This document shows positions 49,560 to 61,200 of a stretch of 64,000 nucleotides of DNA, one piece after another (the stretch's first letter is position 1; every line of letters begins with the position of its first letter). The notes beneath the pieces were generated by a model, which was given only the letters and a program-made list of their open reading frames with translations, was not told the DNA's origin and searched no databases. The stretch spans positions 99,600,657 through 99,664,656 of the forward strand of contig NC_134463.1 of assembly GCF_047948215.1 (NCBI RefSeq), in the 5' to 3' direction. Source of the DNA: Lycorma delicatula (taxonomy: Eukaryota > Arthropoda > Insecta > Hemiptera > Fulgoridae). The position numbers and the translations under genes were made by a program.

Positions 49560-50635
49560 TCTTTAAAGGCTTGCTAAATATAGTTCTGATTATTTTACTT
49601 TTTAAGTAATTATTTTACTTTATTATTTTACTTTAAGTAATTAAAATAGCTTATATATTCTTTCAAGCTCACTCATTCTCTTTTCCTAACGCTCCACTAT
49701 CTTGTATCGTTCTTTCTCTTGTTATATATGCTCACGAACTGGTAAATGTAAACAGACAAAGTAATGGAACAGTATTGTGTTCTTACTGTAGAATATTAGT
49801 AAAGAAGGAGTGATAAATAATATGTTTTCTTTTAGGTTGGCAGAGCCAAGTACATTTTGACATTTTTCCAAGACCTAAGAGACAGGGAAGGGCGATATGA
49901 TGGGGTGAAATACGGGGAGGGGGGGATTGAGTATACTGTAGCTCTTCTTTTACTTCGTTCCATAAGGGTAAAACTTAAAAAGAAAACAAGGATGAAGAGG
50001 GGAATTGATAACAAACACGTGACACATCATCTTACCCTCTTTTCATCCAATATGGCGACATAACACATTATACTGTACTTTGTGTGCGTGAATTGTATAT
50101 ATTTTTAATACTTTATTATTCGTCGTAAGATGTAATGTACAACGCTTTTTTTTATCACTAATTTAAAAGAGAAAAAATAAAATCTCACGACCGTGGTAAC
50201 GGATCTTTGATTACGTACGAAAAAAAAGAGGTGTTACGCAGTTATGTAGATGATGTTATAGAATTTTTTTATACACCCGCTCTAATATACGAATAAACTC
50301 TGCATCTTTGTTTTCTTTAAAAAAAAGGGGGTAAGCTACTAAAAAGATAGATTACTCAAATCAATTTCGTTCTATGGACCTTGTAATTAGAAAAAAAGAT
50401 TAAAAAAGAAAATTTTAATTTAAAAAATCCTTCATTCAGAATTTAAATCATAATAAAAAGTTAGAAATATTTCATTCTAATAGTATTTATATTAATTTGC
50501 ATTATTAAGCTATTGTCATAAATAAACAAGTAAATTAATCCAACTACTGACCAGGTAATTTATTAGAAAATGAATCCTATACTCGCCTTTTATGTATCCA
50601 GTTAAAAAAAAGTTTGAATTTTTTTTTTTGTATTT
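49560..50635. other. Upstream DNA without genes
   Basis: A GGGGAGGGGGGG purine tract lies at 49914-49925. The short open frames on both strands over 49832-50063 lack any family motif. Confidence 0.5.
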
Positions 50636-50638
50636 TCC

Positions 50639-50950
50639 GGGCCGGTTTAATAATTTGCTCGTCTTTGCAAACCAGTTGTTTTAAACGGTTGATTTTCAAA
50701 GTCTTCTGAGGTTCGAATCCTAGTAAAAGTTAGTTGCTTTTGTACGGATTTGAATAGTAGATACCGGTGTAATTTGGTGGTTGGGATTAAATTAGCCACA
50801 AGTTTCAGGAATGGTCGGTCAGGAATGAGTCTGTACAAGACTACATCTCAGTTACGTCATACATATCATTCTTATCTCATTGGACTGTGGAGGAGTAACT
50901 TATTTTTCACAAGTTGAACAGATTGCAATATACACATTAAAACAAAAATT
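50639..50950 (+). repeat. tRNA-derived SINE family B, variant subfamily
   Basis: Plus strand: GGGCCGGTTTAATAATTTGC head, GAGGTTCGAATCCTAGTAAA (B-box), GGATTTGAATAGTAGATACC, CAGGAATGGTCGGTCAGGAA, ending TTGAACAGATTGCAATATAC. The 3' end differs from the 47.5-kb type and matches the 61.9-kb copy, so at least two subfamilies are present. Confidence 0.75.
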
Positions 50951-51777
50951 AGTTTAAAGAATTTTTCAATTTTAAAATCCAAATTTTGACTTAGGTCATT
51001 TCTCTATCTCTAATTAACCTATATTTTTAGAATAAATATTTAAAAGGTCCATATACTGTCGGAAATTTTGATTATTTAATTAATTTCTTTTTAACTTTTT
51101 ATAATTCTGTTATTTATCTTTATTATTCATTAAACGAAGCACTTTTTATTTGTTTGTACCTTATTACTTCACAATGGTTTTGAAACTTTTCATTAAATTG
51201 TTACGAAACGTATTTTGTTTAATCGCGCAAATTATATTTTAAAAAAACATAGCTATGCTTAAAATTTCCTATAAATAGAAAAACAAAAATAAATTCAAAA
51301 ACTATTTACAATTAATATTACTTAAATCTAAAATTTTATTTTTTATTTAGTTATTTATTCATCATTAATGTTTTTCTTTTATTTTTTAGTACTCTTGTTG
51401 TTCATTAAAAAACCGAAATGGTCATCTTTTCTTTTAAATTATTTAAAAATAAATAAATAAATAAGAATTTAAAAAAAAAATTAAAGGAAGATAGGTGATA
51501 TTTCCTGTTTTTCAAAAGAAAATGATATTTTAAACTACGTTACTAGAGTATAAAAAAAAAACAGCTGAAAAAATAGAATTTATATTGTTATACAGTTCCG
51601 TACAATTATTTGCAGGAAGTATATGCGATAAGCAATTCCATTATTTAGGTATTTAAATAAATCTTGAAAATATTAACAAATATCGATACAATAAAATAAT
51701 ATTTTCCTACTAAAAATTCATTTCCTTAGTGAGTAAATGTATAATGGCTGCAACGCTTACCTATTTTTACATCATTT

Positions 51778-52565
51778 GTACCAGTGGTACTTCAAGGAAG
51801 CGTTCTCGGACCCATCTTATATGTTCTGTTTAATGCCGACTTGCCAATTACGGCAAATCCAACAATTGCAACGTTTGCTGACGACCCTGCAATTCTTGCT
51901 GTCCATGAAAATCCAGGTACTGCATCTCATTATATTCAAGAATATTTCACTCTTGTCGAATCCTGTCTTACAAGTTGGAAAATAAATGAAACAAAGTTGA
52001 AGCGCGTCACGTTCACCCTTCGAAAGGAAAACTGCCCGATTGTTTCTAACTTTAATATTCCGATTCCAAATTCTCAAGAATGTAAGTATTTATGTTTTCA
52101 CCTTGAACGGCGCCTTACTTCGATAAAACATACCAAATCTAAGCCAATGCAGTTAGATCTAAAGTGTAAAAACATGTATCGGCTAACAGGACAGACATCT
52201 CGGCTCTCAGTAGAAAATAAATTATTATTTTTTATAAATCCATCTTGAAACCAATTTGGAATTACGGGCTTGAATTGTGGGGTACAGCAAGCAAATCCAA
52301 TATTGATATATTTGAACGATATCAGACAAAAACACTGCGAAAAATTTTAAACGTACATTGGTATATAAGCAATAACCTCATATATAATGATTTTAAATAC
52401 GAACCGTTAGGCAAGAAATCTCTCTGTTCAGTAAACGGTATCAAAATCGTTTGGATCGGCATCTAAATTTTATGGCTGTCAATTTATTGGATAACACAAT
52501 CAGCGATTTTTGAAGATTAATGAAAAACAATATCCTTGATTTGATACATCGATTCAATTAAGCGG
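51778..52565 (+). pseudogene. Jockey-like LINE, reverse-transcriptase fragment (copy J1)
   Basis: The first frame (51784-52248) has VVLQGSVLGPILYVLFNADL, a core polymerase motif, and FADDPAIL, the catalytic Asp-Asp box with F for the usual Y. The next frame (52245-52466) has LKPIWNYGLELWGTASKSNI and RYQTKTLRKILNV. Beyond it, broken by a stop, FMAVNLLDN and NILDLIHRF form the C-terminus. Shares blocks with the copies at 59 and 61 kb. Upstream endonuclease and ORF1 parts are absent. Confidence 0.85.
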
Positions 52566-52571
52566 TTTTAT

Positions 52572-52807
52572 AATTTTTTTTTTTTTTTTTTTTTTTTTTT
52601 GTCTTCAGTCATTTGACTGGTTTGATGCAGCTCTCCAAGATTCCCTATCTAGTGCTAGTCGTTTCATTTCAGTATACCCTCTACATCCTACATCCCCAAC
52701 AATTTGTTTTACATACTCCAAACGTGGCCTGCCTACACAATTTTTCCCTTCTACCTGCCCTTCCAATATTAAAGCGACTATTCCAGGATGCCTTAGTATG
52801 TGGCCTT
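52572..52807 (-). mobile_element. 3' end of LINE, recent short insertion with A-tail
   Basis: About 205 bp nearly identical to 11157-11353 (I see only a couple of differences, e.g. CTGTCC/CTGCCC), preceded on the plus strand by a 29-base T run, which is the A-tail on the element's strand. The extreme 5' truncation is typical of LINE insertion. It codes only for the last 65 or so residues (through SWRAASNQS). Confidence 0.85.
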
Positions 52808-53269
52808 TTTTTATTATTACAAAATTCTCTTCAATTTCATTTCTTTTTGTTGTTAACTTTTAGGTTACAAACCACTGGGTTTGTAGCTTTTTAACGTTAA
52901 TTCCAAATTTAGCTTATTTACTTATTGTTCAATTTTATCACTGAACAGATTGTAAAATTACTGTAACGTTATAATAAAGAAAAAAAACTTTTCCCAGTTG
53001 AATATTATTTATATTTGATGGGATTTCGTAATAACATTTTTTGGGGTGAAAGTCCAAATTTTATTATTTTTAGCGTAAATATTTGTAATAATAATAACTT
53101 ATTTATTAACCGGTCATAATAAGCGCTTCTTATTGGTCATAAAATTATTAAATAGAAAAGCAAATAGATTTAATAATTATATTTTATGAGATAAATAGTT
53201 GAAATTTTTATCAGATGAAAATAGAATGTAAGGCTTTATCAAAAGAAGATCTTTATAGGTTAGGGTATA

Positions 53270-53420
53270 GAGGAAAGTTGGAATTGAACGGTTAGAATGG
53301 AATGAGCTGTCACCCATATAATTACTAAGAGAATCAAATAGGGGCACGGGAATTTCATTGAACGGGAAAATTGGATGAAGAAAAGCGAAGCCCGCGCCCA
53401 AGAAACTTCTAATTAAGACG
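53270..53420. promoter_or_regulatory. Candidate homeodomain/Hth site cluster
   Basis: Within a non-repeat stretch, CTGTCA (53307-53312, inverted Hth site) lies 6 bases from TAATTA (53319-53324, homeodomain core). The segment is somewhat less AT-biased than its surroundings. Weak motif-level evidence only. Confidence 0.2.
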
Positions 53421-54184
53421 TGATCACTTCCTTTTTTTTCTCACTCGACTATTTACTGTCTTTATCATCTCTTTTTTTCTTTCTCTCTCTCTCATCTATT
53501 TCCTCAGTCTATTTTCACCGTCATTTGTTCTCTCCGGTCCCGTCGTTCTATTTTGTTTGTTTTCAAACAAAAGATTTAATCAATTAATTCTAAAGTTACA
53601 GGAAAACATTTTAATTAAATTTACTATTTAATTAAACTAATTCAAATGAACTGATCGTTATTTAACGGAGTTAAATAAATAATGTAGAACGATTGTGATA
53701 TATGATTTAGTGTTTAAAATAAATAACAGTTGTACAATTAAACAAATGTTTATAAAATAATTTTTTATTTAAGAATTCCAAATACAATTACTTACTCGTG
53801 ACTTTCGATAATACGCATAATTTAACTTGTATTAATGTAAATTATTAGACCAAAGATTATTTTAACATTAACGCTAACGTTCATGGTTATATAAAGCTTA
53901 GGCAGAACTAACTAGGCGTACCTATTGAAAAGTTACGGAAAAATCTTTATTTTCTTTTTTTTTAAATTATGAAATAAAAGGAATGTTGATTGATAGATAT
54001 ACGAAAAATATTTTAATACGTAATATAATAAAACAGGGTATAATTCTATAACTAAAGAAATCGGTTAGCTTGTTAACATTATTATGAGAAATAATTTGAG
54101 ATTTTTCTTTTATCATGATTGAAATGGTGGGGGGGGAATTTTAAGTATGATAGTAATAACGCAAATTCTGTCATAATAAGTGCA

Positions 54185-54600
54185 TCAGAAGGGTGGATCT
54201 CCGATTTTGGTTAACCTCGATAACGTAACTAAAGATCTAGTTTTTTTGCCTTTAATTCCGGTTCCTGTGAACCGATTCGCTTGAAAACCATAATGATACT
54301 ATTTCTACTACGTTTACACAATCCTAGCAAGTAACATCAAAATTGGTTAAAAATTGTCCCCAGTAGAAAAAAAAGAAGCTGAAAATATATCCTAAAAACT
54401 CAGATTTTGGCTCAAACTTTTTTGTTCCTGTGAACCGATTTGCTTGAAAATCAATAGACCTCTATTCTCAATAGCTCACTAAGTTTCCTCACTAAGTTTC
54501 GTCATCAGTTGAGATTTGCGCCCGGTAAAGTCGACGAAAAGTCTTGTATATACATACATACATTTTTATATAAACATGACCGGGCGCACAAATTCTTTGG
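54185..54600. repeat. Non-coding repeat-like block with internal duplication and GC hairpin
   Basis: TTCCTGTGAACCGATT(C/T)GCTTGAAAA occurs twice (54262-54287 and 54425-54450). At the right edge TGCGCCCGGT (54517-54526) is exactly complementary to ACCGGGCGCA (54579-54588), giving a 10-bp stem around a TACATACATA-rich loop. Looks like a non-autonomous element; only one copy in the window. Confidence 0.5.
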
Positions 54601-55199
54601 AAATCCGCCAACAATAGACTTATATTGCTTAAATCTGAGATAACGATTTTTAATATACTCCCTCTTACGTCACCAATGTTATCTGAACAACCATCAGTAT
54701 AAATAAAATTAATTTATAATATTTAATATACTTTAAAATACAATTTTATAACGTATATTTTATGAAATATTAAAATCTTTCTTTTTTGTTTGGGTTATTT
54801 TTAGGGGAAATGTAGAAGGTTTGTATTGTTACACAGTTGGATGAGGGTAAATTAATTTGTAATTTTACTCGATTTATTCCAGTTTTTCATACGATTTGAT
54901 GAATGAAAAGCATTTAACATACAAGAAATACGATAAGAATTGATTTCTCTGAGAGTAATTTTGTCAATGTCTGATTTAACAGTATGGAATACCACTTGTA
55001 CTGTTGAATAACATCAATATTTGGGTAGAATTGCAATATTGATTGTCAAAAATTTAATCGGCTCAAGGAAAAAAGCAGTAAGAAACCAATTTTTTTCATT
55101 AGTAAAAATTGCTATGATTTTTTTAGGGCGATTGATTTACATCTCATATCTAGTAGAGTTTATAATTAGTTCATTTATGATACTTAACAAGAAATATTT

Positions 55200-55740
55200 A
55201 TGATACACGTGGCAGTGTCGGGTCGGCGTCGGTCGTCCTTCGCCGGCGTGGCCGAGGCTCGGGGAGGTTCTCCCCGAGCGATCCCACGCTGGGTCGGCTA
55301 CTGCTACCGAATCCGCCGGCCAGGGCGATTGAAGACCGGCGAGCTGGAGCTGGAGCGAAAAGGTAGCGTCCGCGTACAGCGACTCCCTCGGCGGGTCGGC
55401 CAGGCCTGCTGCTCCGGCGGGGATGCTGGCTTCCGCCGGGAGGTCCCACGTTGAGCCGGCCAGGAAACTTCTTTTGTCTTCTTCCATCTTCTTCTTCTTC
55501 TTGGTCTTCTGCAGGTGGTGATCGACGATGAATTGCGGTCACTCTCGTAGTGAACGCTTTTTTATTGGTGCCAGTGAGTGGGGGGGGGGGGGCTGCAACG
55601 CCATTACAGTGGGAGAACTGCGCGGTCATCTGCGCGATAGGAGTGATGCTTGTATTAACGCGTCCGTATACTGTGCTTCCTGCTCGCATCGTTGCTACTG
55701 TTTTCGCCGCCGATATTAAATTAGGCATAAATGTGGTAAC
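55200..55740. other. GC-rich island (540 bp) of unknown origin
   Basis: By eye the most GC- and CpG-rich stretch of the window, with sharp edges: AT-rich DNA before 55200 and a SINE after 55740. It contains a CTTCTTCTTCTT tract near 55487 and a 13-base G run (55580-55592). The minus strand is open for about 210 codons (55198-55830), Arg/Pro-rich with an EDQEEEEDGRRQKK segment, but the frame runs into the SINE and shows no family motif, so I treat it as non-coding. Candidates: retroelement 5' region, CpG-rich promoter, or foreign DNA. Confidence 0.4.
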
Positions 55741-55960
55741 AATATGTATGAGTGTAAACGAAGTGTAGTCTTGTACAGTCTCAGTTCGATAATTCCTGAG
55801 ATGTGTGGTTAATTGAAACCCAACCACCAAAGAACACCGGTATCCACGATCTAGTATTCAAATCCGTGTATGAATAACTAACTTTACTAGACTTGAACGC
55901 TGGAACTCTCGACATGCACATCAGCTGACTTGGGAAGACGCATTCACCATTAGAATAGTG
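55741..55960 (-). repeat. tRNA-derived SINE family B
   Basis: Minus strand from GGTGAATGCGTCTTCCCAAG through GCGTTCAAGTC (B-box), CGGATTTGAATACTAGATCG, GGATACCGGTGTTCTTTGGT, to TACACTTCGTTTACACTCAT. The 3' end is missing; it abuts the GC-rich island directly. Confidence 0.8.
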
Positions 55961-55964
55961 GTGA

Positions 55965-57595
55965 CTACTAGTGGTTAGAATAACAGTTACTATGATAACT
56001 AAAGTATACACACACCTTTGTCGAACAAATTCATAAGTCATTTCTTTGTCATTGTGGCAGAAATATGCCAATGAAGTAAAAGGATTAATCTATTTTTTCT
56101 TGTGGATGTTTTTAATTCAATTCTTCACCATTCTTGGAGGAGAAGAAATAATGAATATTTTTAATATATTAACCTTCAAGGAATCTAGGACCTCGATCGA
56201 TGGCTTAAAACCTTCCGTGGGATAACACGAATTTATCCTGATAATTTTAAAGTAATGGGTCATTGGTTTTCGCGTGATGCGATTACAAAGAGGCAGATTT
56301 TTTATATATATATACACATTTCCGAATAACCTTGACCTGTAGATCGAGAGTGTATCTAATACCTGTAAAAGTTATTCTTTAACCTACTAACAAATACCCA
56401 GTTTGAATTTTAAAAATCGGACAATTGTTTGCAGAAAAGTTATAAGAGCACCCCATTGCACCCCCCAAAACAGCGCCTTAGGGGCACCCCATTTATTACC
56501 GGTTGATGGTTATGATCGGTCTAGCCTACCACGAAGTGCTCGCATACATCATCACCATTCCAGCCTCACACGCAGTTCCCACGGGAAGCCCGTTACTGTT
56601 AAGGAGAAATTTTCTAAATTTATTTAATATTATTTTATTTAACGAATTTTAATTCAATTGTTTTTGCAATATTATTTATTCCATTGATTCAAATCATTCA
56701 ATAAAAACCCAGTACACACAGTGATAAACACTCAAATTTCATTATTTCAATTCATTAAAGTTCGTGCTTCAATCGACAAATTTCCACTACTATAAATATA
56801 TAAGATTATTCGAGATGAAATATATCTAAATACGTTCTCGGTTATGCCAACAAACACGGGTAAAAATTTCGTTGCGATTGATCGAGTAGGGGTTTTGTTT
56901 ATTTCGAACAAACAAAACCCCTCTTCCTCTTTATGTAATAAGTTTACTATAGATACACACGATTTTCTATAGAATGTTGTTCACACTTTTAGATTTTACA
57001 ACTTAATTTTTTAAGTATCTAATGGTTTTTATTAAAGTCAGGTCGACTATTCCATCATTAATGATTGTTTTCCCAAACATTTCAGTTACTTCATTTGATT
57101 TTCTAGTTTTCTTTAGCTAGTTTTCTGTGCATTAATTATTATTTTATTTCTCAGAAGTAAATGATATCATAAAAATAGATTCATTATTTTTTCTATATTT
57201 TAAGTAAAAAAAGTTATGAAATAGAATAAAATTTTACTCAGTAGCATGATTAGCATGTTGGGCAATTTTTTATATCCGTCATACAACTGCTAAACGATTA
57301 CGTTATGGAAGAAATTAATTTAACGATTTTATAAAATACAAATACATCATAAAACGGAAATTTCTAAAAAAAATTCCGTCTTTATTAAAAAGATTATTTT
57401 AATATTTATTTTGGAATGGCATTAAATAATATATTACATATGTTATTATTAATATTAAATAATAAACATATATATTAACGTATTGTAAGCGACGCTGTTT
57501 TTGTTTGATTTTATTAAATTCTCTACCGTAAAGAATAATAAGTTAACTATTTTTATAATTAAAAAGTTTTATCTTTAAACCCATTTTATTTCATA
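55965..57595. other. Upstream DNA without genes
   Basis: Apart from the hairpin at 56.89 kb nothing is recognised; a C-rich patch at 56445-56495 has no coding support. Confidence 0.5.
56888..56922. repeat. Perfect 13-bp hairpin
   Basis: AGGGGTTTTGTTT (56888-56900) and AAACAAAACCCCT (56910-56922) flank a 9-base loop. No other copy seen. Confidence 0.75.
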
Positions 57596-57599
57596 ACAT

Positions 57600-57975
57600 A
57601 AAGTAATGATAAAAGAAGAAAGGGTGTGTGTAGTCGGTGTTCATTAGTATAGCTGTGACGTCAGAATTCAAATAATCTATTTATAATAATAACATACATC
57701 TCCCTGTCAGGGGAGCTTTGACAAGTTTCAAAAGCTTTCAGCGGCAGGGACGTGGCCAAAATGGAGTATCGACCGAAGCGCGGAAAGAGAGTGTCGCGAA
57801 TGATTGATTACGTACGCTAGAATCAGCTGTCTGCCAGACCCAACCCCGGTTTCATACTACCGCGTACCGTACACTATCATCGCCGTCTCACTCTTCTCGG
57901 TGTACTCTCCTCTCGCTTTTATATTCAAGAGGGTGGGTCGGATGAGTAGGTGGGATTTGAGACATTTCTAGAGGA
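57600..57975. promoter_or_regulatory. GC-richer block with Exd/Hox, Hth and GAGAG motifs
   Basis: A GC-richer island with no coding potential and no recognisable repeat. It contains TGATTGATTA (57801-57810, PBC-Hox type), CTGTCA (57704-57709, inverted Hth/Meis site), TGACAA (57719-57724) and GAGAG (57787-57791, GAGA-factor/Polycomb-element type). It lies 15 kb upstream of Dfd, in the direction of Scr. Short motifs occur by chance, so the call rests on their clustering in a compositionally distinct non-repeat block. Confidence 0.35.
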
Positions 57976-57979
57976 AATA

Positions 57980-58860
57980 GCATTGTGGGAAAAATGACAT
58001 CCCTTCGTAAAAGTGGATGAATAATATGCGACGGTGAAGTATAGTGCATTTTTATGTTTAAAAAAAATAATAATAATAAATCTAGAAAATTTAGTTTCTT
58101 ATGATACGCGTGAATTTAAAGTAATTTACAAATATTATGTAAAAAAAATTTAAATATCGTCTTCTTTTTTCAATAATTATAGCTCATACGTAAAAATCTT
58201 GTTTTCTGTGTTAATTTCTGTTTATCTTAAGCGTTTACTAGATTTTTATAATGATGTATTTAATTATTTAGATAGGTGAATATAATTCAACGGAATCCGA
58301 AAATTTGTTTATTTAGATAGTTTAAAATTTATAAAGTATTGATTGTATAAAGATATTTAAAGTAAATCGGCAGAAAAGAATCTGTATTCAGAAAAATAAT
58401 TTTCCAGATATTTAAATATAAATTTAGAATTGTAAGAAATTTTGGAAAAATGCTTTTTCAAAACTAGCGGTGGCTAGATTTTGAAAAAAAATGGTCTCTT
58501 TTGTTTCAAACTTCTTTTACATATCCATACTTTTTATTATTTTTATTTTTTTTACAACTGCGTATAATTTCACAGTGCTAAATGTACAACCCTAGGGTGA
58601 AGAAAAAAAAAGTACAATCCTACTTTGAAGCTACAAGTAAGTCGTACGATAGACCATCACTTGAAATAGGATCATCCCATGATAATTCTCGACGAATTCA
58701 AAAACAATTATTATGAATAAATACAACATAAATACTGCGAATAAATACCAATAACTTTGAAGAATTTTGATATTGCCTTTTAATATAGTTAAATGTCTTC
58801 ACTCCATAATCAAGTCGGGTACGTAAATAGAACAAAATAAATGAAATGTTAACTTTAAAA
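57980..58860. other. AT-rich DNA without genes
   Basis: No features recognised between the GC-richer block and the LINE tail. Confidence 0.55.
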
Positions 58861-58869
58861 CAATCACAG

Positions 58870-59800
58870 ATAAAAAATAAACGTGAACACCTGTGAACAT
58901 GATAAGGGAGAATAAAATAACAGTGATAATTAAACGAGTAAGAAGTGGCATCTCCAACAAACCTGATCATCATAACGGACCAGATCAACCAGATCAAGCT
59001 CATGGAGCCTTTTCAACCTCCTAACGTCCTCACTATCGTCGAGTAAATTCAAAGCAGATGATTAAATTGATTCTACAGTTGAACTAGGCGTTCAACTTTA
59101 CGAACGTATGCTATTCCTATATAATCGTGTATTTCGCGAACCACGGAGCTTGGGTTAAGTTCCGTAGTATTTTATTCTGGAACCGTTGAATGATCTCCAC
59201 ATTGCTGTTACTGGTTGTGCCCCAGAATTCAATTCCGTAAGTCCATACCGGTTTAAAGAAAGCCTTGTAATGTAGAACCTTGTTGGATAAAGAAAGTTGA
59301 GATCTCGTACCCGATATCCAGTACATACTTTTAAACATAATGTCAAGCAGCCTTCTTTTCTCCCTTACATGATATCTCAAAGTTAAGTGGCAGTCAAGGT
59401 ATAAGACCTTACTTTACTGGCATGAGGTATACTGACACCGTTTAAATGAACTTCAAGGTAGTATTTTCTTCTCAATGTGAACTATATGGCTAGATTTTGT
59501 GGATTTACCTTTATTCTCTATTTACGAAGTCTAAAGCTGATGGTATCCAGTGCAGATTTTAATTTCTCCGAGGTTAGATTAGGACTACTGTCAACTACCA
59601 AGATTGCCGTGTCATCTGCGTATGACGCAACTGTAACGTTGTCTGGATTAAATTTATTACTAAAGAGTATACGTTGTTAATATGCATTTCTATATTCCTA
59701 ATAAACGGGCCGAGTCAGTGTGGCGAGAGCCGCATTGTCGGGCCGTGTGGGAGTTCCTCGATGAGGTTGCGTTGTTCAACCGACATCGGTAGATTAGTTA
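58870..59800 (-). pseudogene. Jockey-like LINE, reverse-transcriptase fragment (copy J2)
   Basis: Minus strand, reading downwards from about 59660: VASYADDTAILVVDSSPNL holds the catalytic YADD box; LEVHLNGVSIPHASKV follows; then LRYHVREKRRLLDIMFKSMY and PVWTYGIEFWGTTSNSNVEI with RFQNKILR (59117-59380). Last come LDDSEDVRRLKRLHELDLVD and a decayed tail near 58960-59040. Stops and frameshifts separate the blocks. Same family as the 51.8-kb copy. Confidence 0.85.
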
Positions 59801-60190
59801 AGGGTAAAGTATGAATCCTACCGTGCTGCTGTGGGAAGCTAATCCCGAGATAATGGCTGGCCACCAGCCTGATAAAGTTCCAAGCGCTTTAAATGGTGGA
59901 CAGGTACTAGCTGGCATTCAGCGACCGAAGCGTGACAGGAAATGACTGTATTTTTGCCTTCCCGGTTAAGTTTTATTGTATGAGAAGTGAGCGGTTGGAA
60001 CATGTGAGCAGGTGGTGTATGGCACCTCACTTAGTCCACTCACGCTGTTAGGTAAGCTCACTAGGAGCTATAAGATTATGGTCGCTAAACTGTTTTTGAG
60101 GCACAGTAGCCGTTTTTGGCACGGACATTTGGTCATATGCTCTAGGGTGACCGAATGGGATGGTGGCGGGAGAAATGCCAGTTAACGAAT
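59690..60190. repeat. GC-richer block adjoining LINE copy J2
   Basis: Roughly 500 bp less AT-biased than its surroundings and contiguous with the upstream end of the reverse-transcriptase fragment. No protein motif found. Either decayed further element sequence or an unrelated insertion. Confidence 0.3.
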
Positions 60191-60673
60191 ATATACCTAC
60201 TAAAAAGTAGACAAATGTAGTTTTTATATCTGATAACGGTTGTTTTTTGAACGAACATCACTTGTATCTGCGTTATTTTGAACCGCGTTAAAGCGAGCTA
60301 GTATTGTAGTTAAAATTTAAGACTAAAAAAAATTGTCTATTGAAAAAGTAAAAACGGCTAGACAAATGCTTCAAATCAACGTAACTATTGATGACTTTTT
60401 CAAAATACAAATAGTTTTAAATACAATTTTAAATATTTTAGAGTAAAATTTCTTAATAAAAACTCGCAGGTAAATTTGAAATATGTTTATTTTTACGTAG
60501 ATTATTAGGTCTGTCTATCCTTTTATGATTGACATTTATGAAAATCGAAAATTCCACGGCTCCTTAGTAGGTTTAGGCTTATTTGGTGGGGATATATTCT
60601 GGTGAAAAAAGGTTCAGTTAATAAAATTTAATTTTTAATTTTTTAATTGTTAAACAAATTTCGTATAAAATTG

Positions 60674-60694
60674 TTTTTTTTTTTTTTTTTTTTA
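60674..60694. repeat. Poly-T tract, 21 bp
   Basis: Homopolymer lying downstream (minus orientation) of LINE copy J3; on that strand it is poly-A, about 200 bp beyond the similarity. Confidence 0.8.
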
Positions 60695-60889
60695 ATTTCA
60701 AAAAGGGTCTCTTCGTCCATCCGTTTCGAAAAGAGGTTTTTGTCATTTAATCGTTAGAGGATTTTTTTTTTTAAACTAAGGATATTTTTATACAGCAAAA
60801 TTTTGATTGAAGATTCCTTTTAAAGTAAAAGATTAAAACAGGTACCCGGTGGAAATACAGGTATTGCAACATGAGTTTCATATAATAAC

Positions 60890-61200
60890 TAGTAACCCTA
60901 AAATCTTCTTCCTACCTGTGACCTCACCGACCAAACCTGAGCATCCATAAATATGATAACGGGTAAGAAAATAAAAATAATAATTATAAGAAGTGCATCT
61001 CCAAGAAACAGGATCATAACGGTCCATCAGATCAAAAACATGGAGCATTTTCAACCTCCTAACGTCTTCACTGTTCTCGAATAAATTCAAAGCTAGATGA
61101 GCTTAATGCTTAGGCATTATGAAAATATTAGTAACGAATTAATACACGATGTCACGATCTATGTCAATTGTACGTATGGCTTAACCCTATAGAAATCTTA
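60890..61200 (-). pseudogene. Jockey-like LINE, 3'-terminal fragment (copy J3)
   Basis: Minus strand LALNLFENSEDVRRLKMLHV then FDLMDRYDPVSWRC, matching the end of copy J2 (LDDSEDVRRLKRLHELD) and extending into a shared 3' region (both have TTATCATNTTNANG-like sequence near the end). Only the last about 300 bp survive. Confidence 0.75.

Noticed and set aside
55198..55830. 210-codon minus-strand frame as a real gene
   Set aside because: It runs from a SINE into a GC-rich island where stops are rare, contains simple-repeat residues and has no recognisable domain.
56330..56360. ACCTGTAGATCGAG resembling the start of mir-10, expected between Dfd and Scr
   Set aside because: mir-10 needs ACCCTGTAGATCCGAA; the seed is one base short, the 3' half differs and no good hairpin forms. 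No other mir-10 or mir-993 match was spotted in the window.
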